Source: Planctomycetota bacterium
Lineage (GTDB): Bacteria > Planctomycetota > UBA1135 > GCA-002686595
Length of the DNA stretch: 64,000 nucleotides
NCBI GenBank assembly: GCA_028278425.1
Contig: JANQEJ010000037.1
Span: 97,112 to 161,111, forward strand
Direction of reading: 5' to 3'
The notes below the pieces were generated by a model that worked only from the letters and a program-made list of their open reading frames with translations, made no database searches and was not told the origin of the DNA. Every line of letters starts with the position of its first letter. Positions within the stretch are counted from its first letter, which is position 1. A program made the translations under genes and the position numbers. Positions 57,433 to 64,000 of this stretch are shown here, one piece after another.

Positions 57433-58980
57433 GTGTTCGCGACCAACTTCACCACGCTGGACGGAGTCATCATCGTCCTCTACCTGCTGGGGACGGTCGC
57501 CATCGGAGTCGTGGTCAACCGCTACATCCACAACGTGGCGGGCTACATGGTCGGCGGGCGCGCGGCGGGAAGCGCGCTCAACGCGGCAACGATGATCGGG
57601 ACCAACCTGGGACTGGTCACGCTGATGTACGCCTCGATCGAGGGCTTCACGCGCGGGCTCGTCTACATCGTCGTCGCGCTCATCGCGATGGCGATCTCGC
57701 TCTTCCTCGGCACGACCGGGTTCGCGGTCGAGAAGCTCCGCGCGCTGAAGCTGACGACGATCACGGAGTACTTCGAGCGGCGCTACGACCGCCGCGTGCG
57801 CGTCGTCGCGGGCGCCGTCTGCGCCGTCGCGGGGATCGTCAACATGGGGCTCTTCCCGAAGATGGGCGCCATCTTCCTCACCTACGTGACGGGTCTCGGC
57901 GGCGAGGGCGAGGACCGGGAGCTCGTCATCAACCTGGTGACGTCGGCGCTGATCCTCCTGGTCCTGGTGTACACGGTGCTCGGCGGCATGGTCTCGGTGA
58001 TCGTCACCGACTTCCTCCAGTTCCTGTTCCTCAGCGTCGCCATGGGCCTCGGCCTGTACTTCTGCTTCAGCCATCCCGACGTCGGCTGGAACGGCATGTT
58101 CGCGAGCCTCGCGGAGCAACGCGGCGAGGCCGCCTTCAACCCGGTGCACCCCGCCTCGTACGGGTGGATCTGGATCGCGTGGCAGGTGTGCCTCTTCGTC
58201 GCGGTCGAGATCGCCTGGGCGCCGGCGGCGGCGCGCATCCTGACCGCCCGCGACCCGCGGGCGGCGAAGCGGACGTTCCTGCTCGCCACGCCGGGGATGT
58301 TCGTGCGGCTCGGCGTGCCGGTCCTTTGGGCCGTGGCGGCGCTCGCCTACTTCTCGAGCCAGCCGGAACTCGCGCCCTACTTCTTCCCCGACGGAACGCA
58401 GGCGGCGCCGGCCCACGCCGCCGAGGCCATGCCGCTTCTCATCGGGAAGATCGTCCCGGCGGGACTGCTCGGGCTCTTCGTCGCGGGGCTGATGGCGGCG
58501 TTCATGTCGACGCACGACAGCTACTTCCTCTGCTGGTCGTCGGTGATCGTGCGCGACGTCGTCAACCCGCTGCGGCGCAGACCCCTCTCCGACCGCGGGC
58601 AGATCCGCGCCGCGCGCGTGCTCATCGTGCTGATCGGGCTCTTCCTCCTGGTCTGGGGCGTGTGGTACGAGCTGCCGGAGAGCGTGTGGAACTACATGGC
58701 GGTCACCGGGAACATCTACCTGTGCGGCGCCGGCGTCTCGATCATCGGCGGGCTCTATTGGAAGCGCGCTTCGCGGGCGGGCGCGCTGGCGGCGCTGCTC
58801 GGCGGGCTCTTGTCGGCGGCGGGGCTCTTTGCCGAGGAGATTCACTCCGCTCTCGGCCTGAGCGCCTCGCTGCAGGACCTTCGCTACGGCATCGGGCTCG
58901 GCGGCTACGTCCTGTGCGCGGCCCTGTTCGCGGCCTTCTCGCTCCTGTTCCCCGACCGCGAGCGCGAGGCGGCGGCATGA
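57433..58980 (+). CDS. sodium:solute symporter (SSS family)
   Basis: A 515-residue integral membrane protein with about 13 transmembrane helices and SSS-family features: YMVGGRAAGSALNAATMIGT near the start, then TITEYFERRYDRRVRVVAGA and the SSS signature region MAAFMSTHDSYFLCWSSVIV. It couples sodium entry to solute uptake, here probably a sugar given the galactokinase neighbour. GTG 57433 follows the galK stop by one nt. The last codons overlap the small accessory subunit gene (ATGA). The substrate is inferred only from context. Confidence 0.9.
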   Translation: MFATNFTTLDGVIIVLYLLGTVAIGVVVNRYIHNVAGYMVGGRAAGSALNAATMIGTNLGLVTLMYASIEGFTRGLVYIVVALIAMAISLFLGTTGFAVEKLRALKLTTITEYFERRYDRRVRVVAGAVCAVAGIVNMGLFPKMGAIFLTYVTGLGGEGEDRELVINLVTSALILLVLVYTVLGGMVSVIVTDFLQFLFLSVAMGLGLYFCFSHPDVGWNGMFASLAEQRGEAAFNPVHPASYGWIWIAWQVCLFVAVEIAWAPAAARILTARDPRAAKRTFLLATPGMFVRLGVPVLWAVAALAYFSSQPELAPYFFPDGTQAAPAHAAEAMPLLIGKIVPAGLLGLFVAGLMAAFMSTHDSYFLCWSSVIVRDVVNPLRRRPLSDRGQIRAARVLIVLIGLFLLVWGVWYELPESVWNYMAVTGNIYLCGAGVSIIGGLYWKRASRAGALAALLGGLLSAAGLFAEEIHSALGLSASLQDLRYGIGLGGYVLCAALFAAFSLLFPDREREAAA

Positions 58981-59126
58981 GCGGCTGGATCCTGTTCTGG
59001 AAGACCGTGTGCTTCCTCGGCCTGGCGAGCTTCGCTCTGATGGTGGTCGGCGTCGCGTACCAGGGCACGCGGGACATCCTCGCGCTCTTCCGCAAGCTCC
59101 GCAGCGAGACGGACGAGCCGGCATGA
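58977..59126 (+). CDS. symporter small accessory membrane protein
   Basis: A 49-residue protein missed by the ORF track because it sits inside a longer frame. It has one transmembrane helix (VCFLGLASFALMVVGVAY) and a short charged tail (LFRKLRSETDEPA). ATG 58977 overlaps the symporter stop and its own stop overlaps the DUF5107 start, both as ATGA. Small one-helix partners are known next to SSS and NSS transporters, and its position and size fit that class. The assignment rests on context and topology. Confidence 0.7.
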   Translation: MSGWILFWKTVCFLGLASFALMVVGVAYQGTRDILALFRKLRSETDEPA

Positions 59127-61141
59127 CGGAGATCCACCTCGAGGAGCGCCCCTGGATTCTCTCCAAGCTGGGCCCGCCGAGCCGGCTCCCGCGCTTCCGC
59201 TTCCAGGATCCCGATCTCCTGCTCTGGGGTCACGAGGGCATGGGCGACGCCGACCGCGAGCGCATGTTCCCGAACTGCAAGCCGTTCGTGATGCCCTACC
59301 CGCTGCTCGAGAGCTACGACCGGAGCCACCGGCAAGGCAACGTGCCCGTGATCCGGATGGAGAACGAGCGCCTGCGCTGCCTCTTCTACCCGACGCTCGG
59401 CGGCAGGCTGGCGTCGCTCTTCGACAAGCAACGGGAGCGCGAGCTCCTGTTCGACAACCCGGTCTTCCAGCCGGCGAACCTCGGCATCCGCAACGCCTGG
59501 TTCTCGGGCGGCGCGGAGTGGAACACGCCCGTCTACGGCCACAACGCGCACACATGCAGCCCCGTGTTCGTCGCGACGGTGCCGACGCCGCGCGGCCCGC
59601 TGCTGCGGATCTACGACTTCAACCGGACGACCGAGACGGTGTGGCAGGTCGACGTGCTCCTGCCGGACGACGGCGCGCGGCTGTTCGTACACCCCTGCGT
59701 GCGCAACCCGAGCTCGCTCGACGTGGACCTCTTCTGGTGGACCAACGTCGCGGTGCGCGTCGACGAGGACCTGCGCGTCCTGGCCCCGGCGACCTACGGC
59801 ATCGGTCACACCGTCGACCACCACATCCGGCGGATCGAGTACCCGCGCTTCGCGGACTTCGACGGGAGCTATCCCGGCCGGCACCCCGATTCGCGCTCGG
59901 TGTTCCTGAAGCACCCGCGAGCGCCGCGGCCGTACATGGTCGCGATCGACGCGGAGGGCGCAGGCCTCGGCCACGTCTCGACGCGCGAGCTCCACGGACG
60001 CAAGCTCTTCACGTGGGGACGGACGGCCGGCGCGCGCCGCTGGCTCGATTTCCTCTCGCTCCCCGGCCGCGGCGACTACGTCGAGATCCAGGCGGGCCTG
60101 ACGCCGACACAGATGCAGACGGTTCCACTCGCCGCGGGCGGGAGCATCGAGTGGACCGAGTGCTTCGAGCCGTTTGCGATCGATCCCAGCCTCGGCCACG
60201 ACGCCGACTACCAGGCCGCGTGCCGCGCGGTGGAGCGGCGCCTGGCGGACGACGTCCCCGAACGAACGCTGGATGAGCTCGACGCCTTCCTCCGCGCACA
60301 GAAGGACGCGAAGCCCAACGAGGTGCTGTCGCGGGGCGCCGCGTGGGGTGCGCTACAGGAAGAGCTCACCGGCCACGCGGTAAGCCCCGGACTGCGCTTC
60401 GACGCCCCCGCGGGCAAGGAGGAACGCGCGTGGGCGGAGCTCGTGCGGGAAGGACGCTTCTCCGACGCAACGCTGAAGGCCGAACCGATCTCGTGGCAGG
60501 TCACCGACGCTTGGACCGAACGGCTGACGCGCTCGTCGCGGTCGCAGGGAGCCACGTGGCTGCATCACCTCCACCTGGGGATGGCGCACCTCGAGCGCGA
60601 GCGCTTCGATCCGGGTCGGGCGGAGCTCGAGACCTCGCTCGCCCTTCGTCCGAGCGCCGCGGCCCATCGGTGCCTGGCGCTCCTGTTCGAACGAGACGAA
60701 CACCCGCACGACGCCGCCGAGCAATACCGGCGGGCCTGGCCTCTGGCGGACGGGGACGCCGATCTCGCGGTGGAGATCACCCGCTTCCTGTCGAGCTCCG
60801 GCAACGAGCAGGAGCTCGCCGCCTTCCTCGATGGGCTTCCCGCCGGCGTGCGCGAACGCGAGCGCATTCAACTCGCCCTGGCTCAGCTCGGCCTCGCGAA
60901 GGGCGACACGACCAGCGTGCGCGACATCCTGAAGCGGTCCTTCGTCACCATCGCGGAAGGCGAGACGGTATTGAGCGACCTCTGGTTCGGCGTCCACCTC
61001 GTCGAGGCCGAGGCAAGGGAGGGGGAAGCCCTGACCCCGGCGGAGCAAATGCTCGTCAAGCGCAAGTATCCCGTGCCGCCCCTCCTGGACTTCCGTGTAC
61101 GTTCGGAAGTCGGAGAGTTGGGAAGTCGCCAGGGAGAATAG
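59123..61141 (+). CDS. DUF5107 (aldose-epimerase-like) protein with TPR-like tail
   Basis: A 672-residue cytoplasmic protein. Residues ~60-360 match DUF5107, a galactose-mutarotase-like beta-sandwich family: ENERLRCLFYPTLGGRLASL, WNTPVYGHNAHTCSP, DLFWWTNVAVRVDEDLRVLA and KLFTWGRTAGARRWLDFLS. The rest (~400-672) is helical with TPR-like units (LHLGMAHLERERFDPGRAEL). DUF5107 proteins are often near sugar-use genes and could act on a sugar conformer or glycan. ATG 59123 overlaps the small subunit stop. It closes the galK-symporter operon. Confidence 0.85.
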   Translation: MTEIHLEERPWILSKLGPPSRLPRFRFQDPDLLLWGHEGMGDADRERMFPNCKPFVMPYPLLESYDRSHRQGNVPVIRMENERLRCLFYPTLGGRLASLFDKQRERELLFDNPVFQPANLGIRNAWFSGGAEWNTPVYGHNAHTCSPVFVATVPTPRGPLLRIYDFNRTTETVWQVDVLLPDDGARLFVHPCVRNPSSLDVDLFWWTNVAVRVDEDLRVLAPATYGIGHTVDHHIRRIEYPRFADFDGSYPGRHPDSRSVFLKHPRAPRPYMVAIDAEGAGLGHVSTRELHGRKLFTWGRTAGARRWLDFLSLPGRGDYVEIQAGLTPTQMQTVPLAAGGSIEWTECFEPFAIDPSLGHDADYQAACRAVERRLADDVPERTLDELDAFLRAQKDAKPNEVLSRGAAWGALQEELTGHAVSPGLRFDAPAGKEERAWAELVREGRFSDATLKAEPISWQVTDAWTERLTRSSRSQGATWLHHLHLGMAHLERERFDPGRAELETSLALRPSAAAHRCLALLFERDEHPHDAAEQYRRAWPLADGDADLAVEITRFLSSSGNEQELAAFLDGLPAGVRERERIQLALAQLGLAKGDTTSVRDILKRSFVTIAEGETVLSDLWFGVHLVEAEAREGEALTPAEQMLVKRKYPVPPLLDFRVRSEVGELGSRQGE

Positions 61142-61145
61142 AACC

Positions 61146-62042
61146 ATGAGACACACGATCCGGATTCTCGCTCTCAGTCTCCTTCTGCCGATCGGATGCG
61201 AAGCGACGCAATTCGAGACGATCGCGCCCGAGCCGGATCGAGAACCGAGGAACGCTTCTCGGGAGCTCCCCTCGTTCCTGCGCGCCTTGTTCGCGCAGGA
61301 GGGACTACACGTGTCCTGCACCTTCTACAAGGGAGAGCTCGGTCTCGACGTCCATACCGAGGAGAAGGACCCCGCGTCTGGCACCTGGGACGTCTACAAC
61401 GAACAGCACTCGGTGTCCTACGATCTCCTGGCGGCGTGCGCGCGCCACGGGAACCAGATCTATCTCGCCGGCATGCAGCGCGACTTCGTCGTCATCGAGG
61501 AATGGACGTTTCCAGAGTGGGAAGGCGGGTACGCCTCCGACCTTCCGGTACCGGGAACGGGCATCGGCGTTCCAACCGCCGTCACCGAGAGCTTCGTGTA
61601 CGTCGCGGGAACGACGTACGTGCCGCAGGCGGCCCGCGGCAAGAAGCCCCATCCGGAGAAGACCGTCGTCTACCAGGGAGCGCACTTCGCCGCCAAGGGC
61701 GTCGCGTGGATGCGCATCGATCCGGAGGGGCGCTTTGCGCTGGTTCTGACCGACACGGACGAGCTGTACCAAGTCCCCTTCGACGACTCGGATGCGGCCA
61801 CCTACCTGTTCGGTCCACAGGAGATCCCGGGCCTCGCGGACGCCTCCTCGATCCAGGGCATCCACAAGCCGGGCGTCGAGCGTCAATACATCCTCTATCA
61901 AGCGCCCATGCCCGGTCAGCCCTGCACGATGCTCCAGGACGCGGACAACGACGGCGTCTTCGAGAGCAACTACGTCACGACCGTGGACACCGTCGACTCG
62001 CTGTTGGCCGCTGGCTGGTACGACCTCTACACAAGGTACTAG
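61146..62042 (+). CDS. lipoprotein, unknown function
   Basis: A 298-residue predicted lipoprotein with signal ILALSLLLPIGC (lipobox LPIGC). The body has beta-rich repeating stretches (DLLAACARHGNQIYLAG, TAVTESFVYVAGTTYVP) that suggest a small propeller-like fold, but I do not recognise the family. ATG 61146, with GGGAG about 11 nt upstream, is chosen over the track start 61095. It follows the DUF5107 gene by four nt but is likely transcribed with it only by read-through. It ends before a strong convergent hairpin. Confidence 0.65.
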   Translation: MRHTIRILALSLLLPIGCEATQFETIAPEPDREPRNASRELPSFLRALFAQEGLHVSCTFYKGELGLDVHTEEKDPASGTWDVYNEQHSVSYDLLAACARHGNQIYLAGMQRDFVVIEEWTFPEWEGGYASDLPVPGTGIGVPTAVTESFVYVAGTTYVPQAARGKKPHPEKTVVYQGAHFAAKGVAWMRIDPEGRFALVLTDTDELYQVPFDDSDAATYLFGPQEIPGLADASSIQGIHKPGVERQYILYQAPMPGQPCTMLQDADNDGVFESNYVTTVDTVDSLLAAGWYDLYTRY

Positions 62043-62072
62043 AGCCGCCGCCGTCCGACCTCGGTGATGCAC

Positions 62073-62105
62073 CCAGCGACCGCTGGATTGGAGTGCGGTC
62101 GCTGG
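62073..62105. terminator. bidirectional hairpin between convergent genes
   Basis: CCAGCGACCG pairs perfectly with CGGTCGCTGG across a 13-nt loop; three further pairs extend it after one mismatch. It lies between the lipoprotein stop and the stop of the beta-helix gene and is a likely terminator for both, although no U-tract is present. Confidence 0.6.
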
Positions 62106-62123
62106 ATGCTCGAGCCGGGGCCG

Positions 62124-63362
62124 TCAGGGCAAGGATGAGCTGCTGACGTTCCCCCAGGGGTCGTTGAGAGCCGCGGCGGTGCCTTCGGTCCCGAAGTCGT
62201 TGCCGGGAACCGCGACGTTGTAGTTGTCGTTGAACTGAGCGACGACGTTCTGAGTGACCGTGTTCGACATTCCCGAAACGAGTATGCCCGTCGTCGGTCC
62301 CGGCGCCCCGCCGGTGTTCAACACGTTGCGAGCGATCACGTTCATCGAAGCTCCGGTCGCGACCGGAACTTCGATGCTCACGGGCCCACACTGCTGCAAG
62401 ATGTTCTCGACGACCACGTTCCTCGACGTCAGCACTTCAATTCCGCCGGAGCACGAGAAGACGGAATTGCCCCGGATGACCGCTTGGCTCGCAGGCCCTG
62501 GCGCGCCTGACGGGTCCAGTCGAATGCCCGCACCGAACTGGTTGATTCCGATGTCGTTGTCCTCGAGAAAGCAACCGTTCCCCGTGATGAGAACCTGTGG
62601 GATGTTGTTCATTGCGACCGCGGCGGAGTTGTTGAGCACGATCACGTTGTCAGTGGCACGGGCATGGTTGCCCAAGTCCAATCCGACGTCGTCGTTCTTC
62701 TCGATGAGACAGTCCTTGACCAGCCCGTCCGTAACTCCGATGCCCACGTTGTTCCGCACTGCGACACATCGCACGAATTCGACGCCGTTCCGGCCCGCGA
62801 AGCCTCGTTTGCCGTTCTCCTCTGCGATGCAATCCGTGACGATCGCGGCCGCCGGTTCGCCCATGGGGCCGGGCGGGATGTCCTGGATGTTGACGCCGTT
62901 CGCGCCGTTGTTGGAGAAGCGCACGTGGTCGATCTGAATACCCGTCGCGCCTATCTCGGAGAGGAGTCCCTCCTCGCCCCAACCCAACACGTTCCCGTTG
63001 AAGACACGAACGTTGTGGAATCCGCTCCTGATCTCGATGCCGTTCTCCGAACCGGAAACTCCCTGAACGGTGAATCCGTTCAGGTCGACGGTCACGTTGT
63101 TCGCGGCGATCGTGATTCCGCCCGTCCCAGACCTCCCGTGCAGGCAGTCCGCAAGGAAGTAGCTGCCGCACTTGTTGATGCGGAACGGAAGGGTGGTGAT
63201 GGGGGTGCGTGTGTCGCCCGCGGCCCCGACCAGGCTCCGTTGGGCGATGGCGGTCCGCGGGCCCAGGGTCCCGATCGTGAAGACGATGAGCGCACCTGCC
63301 ACCAGCATCAGCGCGATCCTCGGTTGGGCGACACGGCGCCGCGCGCGTAGAACGCCATTCAT
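62124..63362 (-). CDS. secreted right-handed beta-helix protein
   Basis: A 412-residue exported protein. The signal (IALMLVAGALIVFTIGTLGP) is followed by rungs typical of pectate-lyase-like/NosD-like helices: ITIAANNVTVDLNGFTVQGV, NVRVFNGNVLGWGEEGLLS, AIVTDCIAEENGKRGFAGR, GLVKDCLIEKNDDVGLDLG and QAVIRGNSVFSCSGGIEVL. No lyase catalytic pattern is clear. ATG 63362 overlaps the stop of the upstream ORF (ATGA), and GGAGGAAG precedes it. It is probably a surface carbohydrate-binding or cell-wall protein. Confidence 0.82.
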   Translation of the reverse strand: MNGVLRARRRVAQPRIALMLVAGALIVFTIGTLGPRTAIAQRSLVGAAGDTRTPITTLPFRINKCGSYFLADCLHGRSGTGGITIAANNVTVDLNGFTVQGVSGSENGIEIRSGFHNVRVFNGNVLGWGEEGLLSEIGATGIQIDHVRFSNNGANGVNIQDIPPGPMGEPAAAIVTDCIAEENGKRGFAGRNGVEFVRCVAVRNNVGIGVTDGLVKDCLIEKNDDVGLDLGNHARATDNVIVLNNSAAVAMNNIPQVLITGNGCFLEDNDIGINQFGAGIRLDPSGAPGPASQAVIRGNSVFSCSGGIEVLTSRNVVVENILQQCGPVSIEVPVATGASMNVIARNVLNTGGAPGPTTGILVSGMSNTVTQNVVAQFNDNYNVAVPGNDFGTEGTAAALNDPWGNVSSSSLP

Positions 63363-63796
63363 AGCTTCCTCCTTGAAGTTGAATCGAATAGCCGAAAAGA
63401 GCGCCCAGTCTGCTGCCGGAGAAGCGTCGAACGAATGGGACGCTTTTCGTACCGCCGAGCCGGCTTGTTCGCACTCTGAGGTCGTACGATACGGAGAAGG
63501 GTGACCAGCCCCTCGCGGAAGACGACCACGTCCATGTCGCCATCGACGTCGAGCTGCAGGTTCGCGAGATCCGCGTGCCAGACGCCTGGATCCACGGGCG
63601 AGGGACCCCAGTCGCCTTCGACGTTGCCCTGGAACATCACCACCGCGTCCTCGGGGATGTAGCCGACGAGCTCTTGGTCTTCCTCGTCGAGGTCCAGGGC
63701 GACAGACAGTTGTCCCTCTTTCGGCACCACCGTCTTGACGGTCATCGGCACCGTCGAGAGCACGGCGTCGCAGACCAGGTCGCCGTCCAAGTCCAC
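63359..63796 (-). CDS. 5'-truncated minus-strand ORF, FG-GAP-like
   Basis: The track gives 145 residues from GTG 63796. The same frame is open further upstream and still looks coding (HDRHPDGVYHVAFVDLDGDL), with an Asp-rich loop like FG-GAP/VCBS motifs, then VALDLDEEDQELVGYIPEDA and LDVDGDMDVVVFREG. No start codon is found upstream in the window, so the gene seems to have lost its 5' part. The C-terminal ~45 residues (QSANKPARRYEKRPIRST...) are Arg-rich and may be read beyond a frameshift. The stop overlaps the beta-helix start. Confidence 0.45.
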   Translation of the reverse strand: MDLDGDLVCDAVLSTVPMTVKTVVPKEGQLSVALDLDEEDQELVGYIPEDAVVMFQGNVEGDWGPSPVDPGVWHADLANLQLDVDGDMDVVVFREGLVTLLRIVRPQSANKPARRYEKRPIRSTLLRQQTGRSFRLFDSTSRRKL

Positions 63797-63873
63797 GAAA
63801 GCGACGTGGTAAACCCCGTCCGGGTGACGATCGTGCTGCTCTATGCGACGTTGCCGGCCATCGGAGGGATCGG

Positions 63874-64000
63874 AACCTGTGCGAGTGGTGCCTGGACGGA
63901 TACGACGAAGTCTTCTACATCGGCAGCCACGAGGTGGATCCGGTCGCTCCCTGGGAGGGCGCGTCCTACCGCGTCAACCGCGGCGGCAGCTTCAACATCA
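63874..64000 (+). pseudogene. formylglycine-generating-enzyme-like (SUMF1) domain fragment
   Basis: Read on the plus strand, 63874-64000 gives NLCEWCLDGYDEVFYIGSHE, then VDPVAPWEGASYRVNRGGSF, which fits the C-terminal part of FGE-sulfatase/SUMF1 domains (consensus GNVWEWC...RVxRGGSW). The expected preceding DVAGN appears only as DVAG followed by an extra HRRDR, and before that the frame is disrupted and overlaps the minus-strand ORF. The fragment therefore lacks its 5' part. It continues off the window, so it could also be the edge of a rearranged gene. FGE proteins convert Cys to formylglycine in sulfatases or act in related oxidations. Confidence 0.5.

Overview
This 64 kb window comes from a high-GC bacterium with dense, overlapping genes. 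The mix of protein families points to a Planctomycetota-like lineage: ECF sigma factors fused to carboxypeptidase-regulatory repeats, PQQ-type propellers with a 'WPNWRGPNFDG' start, FG-GAP and beta-helix secreted proteins, a DUF5107 protein and an FGE-type domain. That assignment is inference from gene content; no rRNA or other phylogenetic marker is present. I found no tRNA, rRNA, CRISPR array or intact insertion sequence.

Layout. 1-5357: the end of a sigma-54 activator, a PcrA/UvrD helicase, two SAM methyltransferases and a WaaP-like kinase. 5398-11225: two paralogous membrane-tethered ECF sigma factors with extracytoplasmic carboxypeptidase-regulatory domains, with a small convergent membrane gene between them. 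11353-13446: an FG-GAP secreted protein. 13447-14073: a gene-free stretch holding a long imperfect inverted repeat with internal hairpins. 14074-17264: an SGNH hydrolase, a PLP-dependent decarboxylase and a membrane protein.

17316-21472: a compact RiPP-like cassette of visibly lower GC, flanked by 63-bp direct repeats. It contains a 203-aa candidate precursor with eight cysteines spaced exactly every third residue (C139-C160) followed by a hydrophobic tail, two radical SAM/SPASM enzymes that overlap by 4 nt, and a divergent 47-aa hydrophobic peptide. The direct repeats look like a duplicated junction between the flanking divergent genes (a membrane protein and an acyl-CoA ligase), so the cassette appears to have been inserted. 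This is the best candidate for an undescribed system in the window.

21510-27721: an acyl-CoA ligase, then a tightly overlapping minus-strand operon of two ATP-grasp enzymes and two methyltransferases, one with a nucleotidyltransferase-like N-terminus. 27813-27935: a candidate structured RNA ending in a terminator-like hairpin. 27962-33636: a ChaN-like lipoprotein, a PQQ propeller, a membrane protein, an LCAT-like lipase and an SGNH hydrolase. 33698-37601: an ECF sigma / anti-sigma / exported CHAT-protease triad. 37602-56033: mostly secreted proteins (FG-GAP, a TIM-barrel glycosidase-like protein, a beta-helix/EEP-nuclease fusion, a propeller, an alkaline-phosphatase-like lipoprotein with TPRs, an S74 chaperone adhesin, beta-helix, and an alpha/beta hydrolase). 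56214-61141: a galactokinase, sodium symporter, small symporter subunit and DUF5107 operon for sugar use. 61146-64000: a lipoprotein, a beta-helix protein, a 5'-truncated minus-strand ORF and the start of a formylglycine-generating-enzyme-like domain that runs off the window.

Two expression styles recur. Many cytosolic or core genes have a TANNNT hexamer 6-14 nt before the start codon, which suggests leaderless or near-leaderless transcripts. Many secreted-protein genes instead have strong purine-rich Shine-Dalgarno sequences. Operon genes are commonly joined by 4-nt ATGA, GTGA or TTGA overlaps.
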